Source: Companilactobacillus futsaii JCM 17355 (GTDB lineage Bacteria; Bacillota; Bacilli; Lactobacillales; Lactobacillaceae). From it: 62,796 nt of DNA. The stretch spans positions 8,424-71,219 of the forward strand of contig NZ_AZDO01000146.1 in NCBI RefSeq assembly GCF_001435505.1, given 5' to 3'. Of the stretch, positions 34,405-42,476 are shown one piece after another. Under the pieces are notes generated by a model. It saw nothing but the letters and a program-made list of their open reading frames with translations, had not been told where the DNA came from and searched no databases. How positions within the stretch are numbered: the stretch's first letter is position 1; each line of letters opens with the position of its first letter. Made by a program: the position numbers and the translations under genes.

Positions 34405-36063
34405 ATGAATTGGTATGATCAAGCAATTATTTACCAGATTTATCCTAAGAGTTTTCAAGATACTAATGATGATGGTATTGGTGATCTACAAGGGATTATT
34501 AAACATTTGAGCTATATTAGAGATATGGGTTTCAATACGATTTGGTTGAATCCAATCTTCGTTTCGCCACAGATCGACAATGGCTATGATGTATCTAATT
34601 ACTTTGCTATCGATCCAATTTTGGGGGATATGAATGATTTTTCTGAAATGATGAACAAAGCTCATGAATTGGGGCTACACATTATTTTGGATTTACCGAT
34701 CAATCATACATCCGATCAACATCCATGGTTCCAAGACGCGGTGAATGATCCACATAGTATTTTTAAGGATTATTATATTTGGCATTCTGCAGTTGACGGC
34801 CATGAACCAAATAATTGGGGTTCATTTTTTGGCGGTAGCGTTTGGGAAAAGAATCCAACTGATTCAAACGAGTATTATTTCCATTTATTTGATAAAAAGA
34901 TGCCCGATTTGAATTGGAAAAATCCTGAAGTTCAAAAGTCAATTGCTGACATTGCCAAGTTTTGGCTCGAAAAAGGTGTTGACGGTTTCCGTCTGGATGC
35001 TTTTATTCATATCGCTAAAGCTAATTTTGAACAGAATTCTTTGGACAATAGTACTAAGTTTCCAATTGATGATAAATTTTATGCTAAGTTGCCCGCAGTA
35101 AAAGACTATATGTCAGAATTCGTTAAAGAAATCAAGCAATTTAAGCCTGATGTATTTTTGTTTGGCGAAGCGTCATCTGCTAAAGCTCGTGATGCAGCCG
35201 AATACACGCGTCCGGATGAACATGTCTGTGATGTGGTAGTTAACTCAGATAATTATGGCGAAGTTTACGATGATAGTAATCCGGATATTCCTAAATTCTT
35301 CCAAGATCGAAAACTGTCACTCGATATGCTGAAACAAACTTATGTGACTTGGGAAAGTATTTTAGATCATGTCAGTTTACCAACTTTAACATGGGGTAAT
35401 CATGATATCAGTCGAGTTCTAGATCGGTTGAATTTGCCGGTACACGATGAAAAAATCACTAAATTATTAGCAATGATGTTGTTTTTACAACGAGGAATAC
35501 CAGTAATTTATTATGGTGAAGAAATTGGCATGCACGGTTTGAAATATCAAAAAGTGGCTGATTTCTCCGACCAAAGAGCACTTGATTTGATCAGTAATTT
35601 ACATCACAAGTCCTTTACTGATGCCCAAATTTTACGTTTATTGAACAATCAAGATGAAATGACGGCTCGTGGTCCGATGCAATGGGATTCGACGCAGTAT
35701 CGTGGTTTTTCAAAAAAGAGACCTTGGAATTGGGCTAAGGTGGATTCGAATTGTGTTGCTCAAGAAATTGCTGATCCCGATAGTGTTATGAATTTTTATA
35801 GAGAACTTTTAAAAGTTAAAAAGCATGACTGTTTTACTAGTGGCGATTATAATTTGTTAATTACGAATTCAAATATTTACGCTTACCAACGAAAATTTAT
35901 TGATAAACAAGGATTAGTAATAGCTAATTTTTCTGATAAAAAAGCTAAATTTACTTTGCCAAAGAATATTTGGAGAATTGTATTAGCTAATGAGTCTAAT
36001 GAAATCAAGGATGGGGTAGTGAAACTAGGTCCTTGGGGATGTTGTGCTTTGGAATCTAATTAG
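34405..36063 (+). CDS. GH13 alpha-glucosidase (oligo-1,6-glucosidase type)
   Basis: 552 residues; ATG 34405 is favoured over ATG 34387 because AAAGGGG lies just before it. Three-domain GH13 enzyme without a signal peptide, so cytosolic. Nucleophile D198 (G-F-R-L-D-A-F), acid/base E255 (F-G-E-A), stabiliser D334 (N-H-D). The N-terminal W-Y-D-Q-A-I-I-Y-Q-I-Y-P and the Q-x-D-N-G-Y-D-V segment fit the oligo-1,6-glucosidase/alpha-glucosidase subfamilies. Ala after the nucleophile is neither the classic Val nor Thr, so linkage preference is open. It hydrolyses imported malto- or isomalto-oligosaccharides. Confidence 0.88.
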   Translation: MNWYDQAIIYQIYPKSFQDTNDDGIGDLQGIIKHLSYIRDMGFNTIWLNPIFVSPQIDNGYDVSNYFAIDPILGDMNDFSEMMNKAHELGLHIILDLPINHTSDQHPWFQDAVNDPHSIFKDYYIWHSAVDGHEPNNWGSFFGGSVWEKNPTDSNEYYFHLFDKKMPDLNWKNPEVQKSIADIAKFWLEKGVDGFRLDAFIHIAKANFEQNSLDNSTKFPIDDKFYAKLPAVKDYMSEFVKEIKQFKPDVFLFGEASSAKARDAAEYTRPDEHVCDVVVNSDNYGEVYDDSNPDIPKFFQDRKLSLDMLKQTYVTWESILDHVSLPTLTWGNHDISRVLDRLNLPVHDEKITKLLAMMLFLQRGIPVIYYGEEIGMHGLKYQKVADFSDQRALDLISNLHHKSFTDAQILRLLNNQDEMTARGPMQWDSTQYRGFSKKRPWNWAKVDSNCVAQEIADPDSVMNFYRELLKVKKHDCFTSGDYNLLITNSNIYAYQRKFIDKQGLVIANFSDKKAKFTLPKNIWRIVLANESNEIKDGVVKLGPWGCCALESN

Positions 36064-36075
36064 AGGGGTGTAATA

Positions 36076-37371
36076 ATGGCAAGTCAAACAGATGTTAAAT
36101 TGAGAAAAATGCAAATTTACTGCATTTTTGTAAGAAACCATACTAAAAAGGGTACTTTAAAAGCAATTGAACCTGATTTGGACCGAATCAAGAGTTTAGG
36201 TACCGATTGTATTTGGTTGTTACCAATTTTTCCCATCGGTAGAAAAAATCGTAAAGGCAAATTAGGTTCACCTTATTCAATCAAGGATTATCGTGCAATT
36301 GATCCCAAATTGGGTACATGGCAAGACTTTCTAGAATTAGTAAAAGCTATCCATGATCGTGGTATGAAAGTCATGTTGGACATTGTCTACAATCATACTT
36401 CTCGTGATTCAGTCTTGTTACAAGTACATCCAGAATGGTTCTTACATGACCATGAAGGTGATTTGTACAATAAAAATGAAGATTGGACAGATGTAGCTGA
36501 ATTAGACTATTCCCACAAGGCTTTGTGGAATTATCAAATCGAAACGCTCAAACGCTACGCTAAAATTGTCGATGGCTTCAGATGTGACGTTGCTCCACAA
36601 GTACCGATCGAATTTTGGAAAGAAGCTAGAAAAGAAGTAGCTAAGGTCAACCCTAAGACTATTTGGTTAGCTGAATCAACTGGTCCAGATTATATTAAAG
36701 CCTTAGGTGCTAAGGGATATCATGTTTCTTCAGATGCTGAGCTATACAGTGCCTTTGACATGACTTATGATTATGATATTGACCAGACTTTCCGTAAATA
36801 TGTTAAAGGCGATGTGCCTCTAAAGAAGTATGTTGAAGCTTTGAATACTCAGGGAGTAATTTATCCTTCTAACTATATTAAGATGAGAGCTTTGGAGAAT
36901 CATGACCAAGAAAGAGCGCACAGTCTCTTTATCAATGAAAATGATGTCTACAATTGGACAGCATTCTCAGAATTCCAAAAAGGCTCAACCTTAGTTTATG
37001 CCGGACAAGAATATGGCTTTAAACATACTCCAAGTCTTTTTGATAGCGACAAGTTGAATTGGGATGATAAGAAGATGAATCTCAGTTCTTTGATTTTCAA
37101 GATGCACCAAATGAGTCAAAGCAATATTCAAGTATCGGGAACCTATAAGATTACTGCTCTAGAAAATGATATCGTTGAAGTAACTTATAAGATGGGAGAC
37201 ATTATTAGAATTGGTATCTTCACTCTTAAAGGGATGCCAGGAGAGGTTCCTGTAGCATTGGCAAGTGATACTTACACTAACATGATTGACAATTCCATGA
37301 TCAAAGTTGAAGATGGAATCGTTATGTTAGACTATGATCCAATTATTATCCAAGGTAAGAATAACGAATAA
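36076..37371 (+). CDS. GH13 alpha-amylase-family enzyme (cytosolic)
   Basis: 431 residues, 12 nt after the previous gene with GAGGGG upstream. A compact GH13 barrel: nucleophile D171 (D-G-F-R-C-D), acid/base E200 (L-A-E-S), stabiliser D277 (N-H-D). No signal peptide and no starch-binding module; shorter than neopullulanases. Such proteins are typical members of LAB maltodextrin operons, acting on short maltodextrins inside the cell. Exact reaction (amylase, maltogenic or debranching) cannot be told from sequence. Confidence 0.85.
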   Translation: MASQTDVKLRKMQIYCIFVRNHTKKGTLKAIEPDLDRIKSLGTDCIWLLPIFPIGRKNRKGKLGSPYSIKDYRAIDPKLGTWQDFLELVKAIHDRGMKVMLDIVYNHTSRDSVLLQVHPEWFLHDHEGDLYNKNEDWTDVAELDYSHKALWNYQIETLKRYAKIVDGFRCDVAPQVPIEFWKEARKEVAKVNPKTIWLAESTGPDYIKALGAKGYHVSSDAELYSAFDMTYDYDIDQTFRKYVKGDVPLKKYVEALNTQGVIYPSNYIKMRALENHDQERAHSLFINENDVYNWTAFSEFQKGSTLVYAGQEYGFKHTPSLFDSDKLNWDDKKMNLSSLIFKMHQMSQSNIQVSGTYKITALENDIVEVTYKMGDIIRIGIFTLKGMPGEVPVALASDTYTNMIDNSMIKVEDGIVMLDYDPIIIQGKNNE

Positions 37372-37372
37372 T

Positions 37373-37410
37373 AAAAAGCAGTCGATTAGATTAATAATTG
37401 ACTGCTTTTT
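37373..37410 (+). terminator. Terminator after the GH13 pair
   Basis: Arms AAAAAGCAGTCGATTA (37373-37388) and TAATTGACTGCTTTTT (37395-37410), one wobble pair. Confidence 0.9.
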
Positions 37411-37442
37411 GAATACCTTAAATTTCAATTGTGTTACAAACC

Positions 37443-37456
37443 TGTTATCGGTAACA
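37443..37456 (-). promoter_or_regulatory. LacI-type operator O2
   Basis: TGTTATCGGTAACA, the exact reverse complement of O1. It ends 12 bp before the -35 of the transporter promoter, the same spacing as at O1. Confidence 0.82.
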
Positions 37457-37458
37457 TC

Positions 37459-37473
37459 TTGAAAACGGTTGCA
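37459..37473 (+). promoter_or_regulatory. cre box (CcpA site) of the maltose transporter operon
   Basis: TTGAAAACGGTTGCA fits the cre consensus WTGNAANCGNWNNCW at every position. It overlaps the -35 box, so CcpA bound here would block RNA polymerase. Confidence 0.8.
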
Positions 37474-37497
37474 AAGAAACCTTTTTAGAAACATAAT
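37469..37497 (+). promoter_or_regulatory. Promoter of the maltose transporter operon
   Basis: -35 TTGCAA (37469-37474), 17-bp spacer, -10 CATAAT (37492-37497). Confidence 0.7.
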
Positions 37498-37542
37498 GGA
37501 AACTGTAGTAAGGAAATAATATTTTTATAGGGGGTTTTGGTA

Positions 37543-38850
37543 ATGAAGAAGAACTTCTGGAAACGCTTTGGAAAGCGTATAGCAGTTGTTGCTCTGGCAG
37601 CCAGTGCAGCGTTTATGCTGGCAGCGTGTGGTAACAGTTCATCCTCAGGTAAGGATGTTAAGATCACAATTCTTCAAGGAAAGGTTGAGAACAACAAGCA
37701 ATTCAAACAAATTGCTAAGGATTATGAAAAGTCACATCCACATGTAAAGATTGAAGTTACATCAATCGGTGGTGGTACTCAATATGATCCAGTTCTAAAG
37801 ACCAGAATTTCATCTGGTAATGCACCAACAATCTTCAGTTTGGCTGGTCCAGCTGATGTGCAACAATTCAAAGCACATGAAGCAGATTTGTCAAATACAA
37901 AGGCAGCAAAGGCTGCACAACCTGGTACTTTGGACGCTGTTAAGACTAATGGTAAGACCGTTGGACTTCCATTCAACGTTGAAGGTTATGGTTTAGTTTA
38001 TAACAAGCAAGTCTTCCAAAAGGCTGGTATTGATCCAAACAGTTTGACAACTATGGATAAACTTGAAGCAGCTATCAAACAAATTGATGCACAAAAGAGT
38101 GAATTAGGTATCAAAGGCGTCTTTGCTACACCTGGTAAAGAAGCTTGGGTATTCTCAGATCACTTGGCAAACCTATACATTGGTCAAGACTTCAATGGTA
38201 ACGCTTTGAAACTTTACAAATCAAAGAAGATGCCATTCACAAAGGCTAATGATATGAAGACTATGATTGATCTTGAAAAGACTTATTCTATCCAACCAAT
38301 CATGCAACTAGATTACTCAGCACAAGTTAACCAATACTTCTCACAAGGTAAAGTTGCTATGATTCAACAAGGTGACTGGATCTATCCTACAATCGAAGGT
38401 ATCGATAAAGACTTTGCTAAGAACGACGTTGGTATGATTCCTATTCCTGTACCTGGTCAAGAAGGCAAGATGCCTGTCGGTACTTCACTATACTGGGCAG
38501 TTAATAGTAAGAAATCAACACAAGAACAAAAAGCTGCTAAAGACTTCTTAGACTGGATGTACACATCTAAGGAAGGTAAGAAACAAGTTGTAAACAAGTT
38601 GCACTTTGTACCTGCTTACAAGGGTTACGATAACTTTAAGATGAGCGATCCATTGACAACATCAGTCTTTGAATACTCACAAAATCACAAGACAACAGGC
38701 TGGGCATTCCCAGGATACACTGGTACTTCATGGGATCCAGATGTTGCACAACCAAATCTACAAAAGTACTTATCAGGCAAACAAAGCTGGGATAAGACAG
38801 TTCAAAATATGAAAGATGGTTGGGCAAAACAACAAAAATCATCTAACTAA
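37543..38850 (+). CDS. malE: Maltose/maltodextrin ABC transporter, substrate-binding lipoprotein
   Basis: 435 residues from ATG 37543 (AGGGGG upstream). Lipoprotein signal: basic N-terminus, hydrophobic core, lipobox L-A-A-C (Cys at about residue 28), then a Ser-rich linker. The mature part is a family 1 extracellular solute-binding protein. First gene of the transporter operon, followed by two permeases. Maltose specificity is inferred from the neighbouring maltose phosphorylase and GH13 genes. Confidence 0.92.
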   Translation: MKKNFWKRFGKRIAVVALAASAAFMLAACGNSSSSGKDVKITILQGKVENNKQFKQIAKDYEKSHPHVKIEVTSIGGGTQYDPVLKTRISSGNAPTIFSLAGPADVQQFKAHEADLSNTKAAKAAQPGTLDAVKTNGKTVGLPFNVEGYGLVYNKQVFQKAGIDPNSLTTMDKLEAAIKQIDAQKSELGIKGVFATPGKEAWVFSDHLANLYIGQDFNGNALKLYKSKKMPFTKANDMKTMIDLEKTYSIQPIMQLDYSAQVNQYFSQGKVAMIQQGDWIYPTIEGIDKDFAKNDVGMIPIPVPGQEGKMPVGTSLYWAVNSKKSTQEQKAAKDFLDWMYTSKEGKKQVVNKLHFVPAYKGYDNFKMSDPLTTSVFEYSQNHKTTGWAFPGYTGTSWDPDVAQPNLQKYLSGKQSWDKTVQNMKDGWAKQQKSSN

Positions 38851-38874
38851 AAGTAACAAAAGAGGGCAATGAAT

Positions 38875-39738
38875 ATGAAAAATAGAAGTCTTTCGTTTTG
38901 GCTATTTTTAACACCAACCCTCATTGCGTTAGCTTTGGTAGTATTTATTCCGGTAATTGAAGGATTGTTTTACTCATTTACTGATTGGGACGGTTTAACT
39001 TTTACCAAGATGGTAGGATTTCAAAATTACATAACATTGTTCCACGATAAGGCGTTTATTAACGCCTTTTGGTTTACAGTGGGGTTTGTAATTGTCACTG
39101 TCATTATGCTGAACGTAATAGGCTTGGGCTTAGCATTATTAGTAACACAAAAATTCAAGGGAAATAATTTCTTACGTACCGTTTTCTTTATGCCAAATAT
39201 GATTGGTGGTTTAATTTTAGGTTTCATCTGGCAATTTATTTTTACTCAAGGTTTCCAAGCTTTAGGTAATGCCTTGCATATGCATTGGCTATTGAATTGG
39301 CTAACAAATGAAACAACTGGTTTCTGGGGACTAGTTATTGTTACAGTATGGCAAATGAGTGGTTACATCATGATCATCTACATCGCTTACCTACAAAACA
39401 TCCCTAATGAAATCATCGAAGCTGCAAAGATCGATGGAGCTTCAGCATGGCAACGTTTCACAAAAATCACGTTCCCAATGATTGCTCCTGCATTTACAGT
39501 TTGCATGTTTTTAACTTTATCAAATGGTTTTAAGATTTATGATCAAAACTTGTCATTGACAAATGGTGGTCCTTACAATTCAACACAAATGTTAGCGATG
39601 GATATTGTTAATACCGCTTATAACTCAGCTAACTTCTCCTTGTCAGAGGCTAAAGCTATCGTGTTCTTCGTAATTGTTGCTGCTATTTCACTATTGCAAG
39701 TTGCTTATAACCGTAAGAGGGAGGCTGATCTCCATTGA
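38875..39738 (+). CDS. malF: Maltose ABC transporter permease, MalF type
   Basis: 287 residues; ATG 38875 gives 8 nt to AGAGGG, while ATG 38869 is only 2 nt from it. Six membrane helices and the EAA loop (E-A-A-K-I-D-G-A at about residues 182-189) that docks on the ATPase. It lacks the long periplasmic insert of E. coli MalF, as usual in Gram-positives. It overlaps malG by 4 nt. Confidence 0.92.
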   Translation: MKNRSLSFWLFLTPTLIALALVVFIPVIEGLFYSFTDWDGLTFTKMVGFQNYITLFHDKAFINAFWFTVGFVIVTVIMLNVIGLGLALLVTQKFKGNNFLRTVFFMPNMIGGLILGFIWQFIFTQGFQALGNALHMHWLLNWLTNETTGFWGLVIVTVWQMSGYIMIIYIAYLQNIPNEIIEAAKIDGASAWQRFTKITFPMIAPAFTVCMFLTLSNGFKIYDQNLSLTNGGPYNSTQMLAMDIVNTAYNSANFSLSEAKAIVFFVIVAAISLLQVAYNRKREADLH

Positions 39739-40547
39739 AAACAAAAAGTAGAACCGTTATTGGAATTGTCGGACTCTTGTTAGGTATCTTATGGTTGTTC
39801 CCATTTTATTTGATCGTATCAAATTCATTTAAGACACCAAAAGGTATCTTTGCATCAGTTTTATCATTGCCACATCCAAGTACAACTGATAACTATGTTA
39901 ATTCGTTCCAAGCTTTACACTTTATCGCTTCGTTAACGAATTCATTGATTATTACAGTCTGCAGTGTATTGGTCATCATTTTAGCTTCATCAATGGCCGC
40001 ATATGCTCTGCAAAGAAATCATAGTAAATTGAGTAGTGGATTGTTGTTGCTATTCATCTCCGCTATGTTGATTCCTTTCCAATCAGTTATGATTCCTTTG
40101 ACAGCTAACTTCGGTGCTGTACATTTTCTTAACATGTGGGGACTTGTCGTTATGTATCTAGGATTTGACTGTAGTTTGTCAGTCTTCTTGTATCAGGGTA
40201 CATTATCAAGTATTCCTATCGCAATGGATGAATCAGCTGAACTAGAAGGGGCAAGTCGTTGGCAGATCTTTACTAAAGTTATCTTCCCAATGCTCAGTCC
40301 TATCACAGTTACTGTAGCAATCCTAAATATCATTGCTATCTGGAACGATTATCTATTGCCATCACTAGTATTGCCTCAAGCGCAATACACAATTCCACTT
40401 CAAATGTTTAATTTCTTCGGTGAATACACAAAGCAATGGCACTTAGCCTTGGCTGGTATCACTATTTCCATCATTCCGGTCATCCTATTTTATCTATTCG
40501 CACAAAAATGGATCATCAAGGGTGTTACCGATGGTGCTGTTAAGTAA
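39735..40547 (+). CDS. malG: Maltose ABC transporter permease, MalG type
   Basis: 270 residues starting at TTG 39735 within the end of malF (overlap TTGA), GAGGGAGG upstream. Six helices, EAA loop E-S-A-E-L-E-G-A (about residues 161-168). It pairs with MalF to form the channel. Confidence 0.92.
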   Translation: MKTKSRTVIGIVGLLLGILWLFPFYLIVSNSFKTPKGIFASVLSLPHPSTTDNYVNSFQALHFIASLTNSLIITVCSVLVIILASSMAAYALQRNHSKLSSGLLLLFISAMLIPFQSVMIPLTANFGAVHFLNMWGLVVMYLGFDCSLSVFLYQGTLSSIPIAMDESAELEGASRWQIFTKVIFPMLSPITVTVAILNIIAIWNDYLLPSLVLPQAQYTIPLQMFNFFGEYTKQWHLALAGITISIIPVILFYLFAQKWIIKGVTDGAVK

Positions 40548-40568
40548 TTAAAGAAAGGACAGATTATT

Positions 40569-41225
40569 GTGATCAATCTCAAATCGAAAAACGGACAAAG
40601 ATTAATGGCTAGTGGTAACTGGCTTTGGTCATTGTTTACCATTAATTTCTCATTCTTTATCATCAATTTTCCAGTGATATTGACAGCAATTATCTTGTTC
40701 AGTTTGAAGTTTTCAACAACCTATACGGTACTTCTAGTAATCGTGTGGTTGATGTTATCAGTTTTTACAATTCCTGGATTAGTTGCAAGTTATGCAGCAG
40801 TTCAAGAATGGCAATTAAATGGTAGTGTAAGTTTTTTCAAATATTTTTTTAAAAAATGGTTTGATTTTCAGAAAAACTATCTTCTCAACTTTGGTTTAGG
40901 TTTTGTTGCAAGTTTGTTTATTTTATTAAATAAAATTGCAATGGGAAGCACGCAATGGCATGTAGCAGTAATGATCTTAACGTTCGTTTACTTCATGGCT
41001 TTAGTTGCTGCTAGTTTCCAATTAGCAACGAATAAGTTTGAGAGTACTTTGACTCTATTCGTTGAAAAGCCTTTACCAATTATAATCTCAGTAATAGTAT
41101 TTTTAATCTTGATATTGTTGAATTTCGTTTTGCAGTTGGCCTTCTTGAGTGTAATCTGTAGTGTCTCGCTTGCAACGTATGTCTCATACAGATTATTAGG
41201 TGGTCAAGTAGCCAAAAAGGATTGA
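40569..41225 (+). CDS. YesL-family (DUF624) membrane protein
   Basis: 218 residues, GTG start with AAGAAAGGA upstream. Five to six hydrophobic segments, with the early N-W-L-W-S-L-F-T-I-N-F typical of YesL proteins. These are often encoded beside sugar ABC importers of the MsmX-energised type; their role in uptake is unknown. It sits between malG and the ATPase gene, which suggests a function tied to the importer. Confidence 0.8.
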   Translation: MINLKSKNGQRLMASGNWLWSLFTINFSFFIINFPVILTAIILFSLKFSTTYTVLLVIVWLMLSVFTIPGLVASYAAVQEWQLNGSVSFFKYFFKKWFDFQKNYLLNFGLGFVASLFILLNKIAMGSTQWHVAVMILTFVYFMALVAASFQLATNKFESTLTLFVEKPLPIIISVIVFLILILLNFVLQLAFLSVICSVSLATYVSYRLLGGQVAKKD

Positions 41226-41313
41226 CTTTGGGTGTGGAGGACACATCTAGATTGATTAGTAAGATTAAACTTATTAGTTAACTGGAAGTCAAAAAATAAA
41301 AGGAGCGTTAAGA

Positions 41314-42417
41314 ATGGTAAAAATTAATTTGGAACACATTTACAAACGCTATCAAGGTAATACTGACTATTCAGTTAGTGATTTCAACCTAGACATTAAA
41401 GATGGTGAGTTTATTGTCTTCGTTGGACCTTCCGGATGTGGTAAATCCACCACATTACGTATGATAGCGGGACTAGAGGATATTACTAAAGGTGACTTTA
41501 AGATGGACGGCAAGGTCATGAATAAGGTTCAACCAAAAGATCGTGATATCGCGATGGTTTTCCAAAACTATGCCTTGTATCCACATATGACAGTCTTTGA
41601 TAATATGGCTTTTGGTTTAAATATTCGTAAAAACGATAAGGAAGATACTAAGAAACGGGTTGAAAACGCCGCTAAAATCTTAGGATTGACACCATATTTG
41701 AAACGTAAACCAGCTGCTCTATCAGGTGGTCAAAGACAACGTGTTGCCTTAGGTCGTGCCATTGTCCGTGATGCGAACTTGTTCTTACTTGATGAACCAT
41801 TGTCAAACTTGGATGCTAAGTTGAGAGTTCAGATGCGTACTGAAATCGCTCAATTGCATCAACGTTTGGGACGTAACTTTATCTATGTTACTCACGACCA
41901 AGTCGAAGCTATGACTATGGCTGATCGTATCGTCATCATGAGTGATGGTAAGATTCAACAAGTTGGTAGTCCTTCTGAATTGTACAGTAAGCCAGAAAAT
42001 AAATTCGTTGCTGGATTCATTGGTTCACCAGCTACTAATTTCTTCGATGTCAAAATTGAAGATGGCAAAATTGTAAATGACGGTGGTATCAACATCGCTA
42101 TTCCTGAAGGTCAATACAAAGTACTTCAACAAAAAGGTTACGTCGGCAAGGAAGTTACTTTTGGTATTCGTCCAGAAGATATTCATGCCGAAGAAGTTGC
42201 AATTCAAGCTTTCCCTGATGCCATAATTAATGCTAAGATTCAAGTTTCCGAATTGCTAGGTGCTGAATCAATCCTTTACTCTAATCTCGGTGGAACTGAC
42301 TTTATTGCAAAAGTTGATGCACGTGATCATAGACAACCTGGCGATAACGTTCAAATGGCTTTTGAAATGACAAAAGCACATTACTTTGACAAAGATACAG
42401 AAGAAACAATTCTTTAA
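41314..42417 (+). CDS. msmX: Sugar ABC transporter ATP-binding protein (MsmX/MalK type)
   Basis: 367 residues. Walker A G-P-S-G-C-G-K-S-T, signature L-S-G-G-Q-R-Q, Walker B L-F-L-L-D-E-P, H-loop T-H-D. The C-terminal 130 residues form the OB-like (TOBE) regulatory domain of the UgpC/MsmX group. It energises MalF-MalG and may serve other importers. An 88-nt gap separates it from the YesL gene; no terminator there. Confidence 0.93.
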   Translation: MVKINLEHIYKRYQGNTDYSVSDFNLDIKDGEFIVFVGPSGCGKSTTLRMIAGLEDITKGDFKMDGKVMNKVQPKDRDIAMVFQNYALYPHMTVFDNMAFGLNIRKNDKEDTKKRVENAAKILGLTPYLKRKPAALSGGQRQRVALGRAIVRDANLFLLDEPLSNLDAKLRVQMRTEIAQLHQRLGRNFIYVTHDQVEAMTMADRIVIMSDGKIQQVGSPSELYSKPENKFVAGFIGSPATNFFDVKIEDGKIVNDGGINIAIPEGQYKVLQQKGYVGKEVTFGIRPEDIHAEEVAIQAFPDAIINAKIQVSELLGAESILYSNLGGTDFIAKVDARDHRQPGDNVQMAFEMTKAHYFDKDTEETIL

Positions 42418-42424
42418 GGATTAT

Positions 42425-42460
42425 AAAAGGTAATTAGGTGTTTACCTAATTGCCTTTTTT
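42425..42460 (+). terminator. Terminator between msmX and the maltose phosphorylase gene
   Basis: Arms AAAAGGTAATTAGGT and ACCTAATTGCCTTTT with a GTTT loop and T-run, ending 17 nt before the next start. Since no promoter is evident in the short gap, partial read-through may supply the phosphorylase genes. Confidence 0.85.
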
Positions 42461-42476
42461 TATAGGAGGTGTCAAA

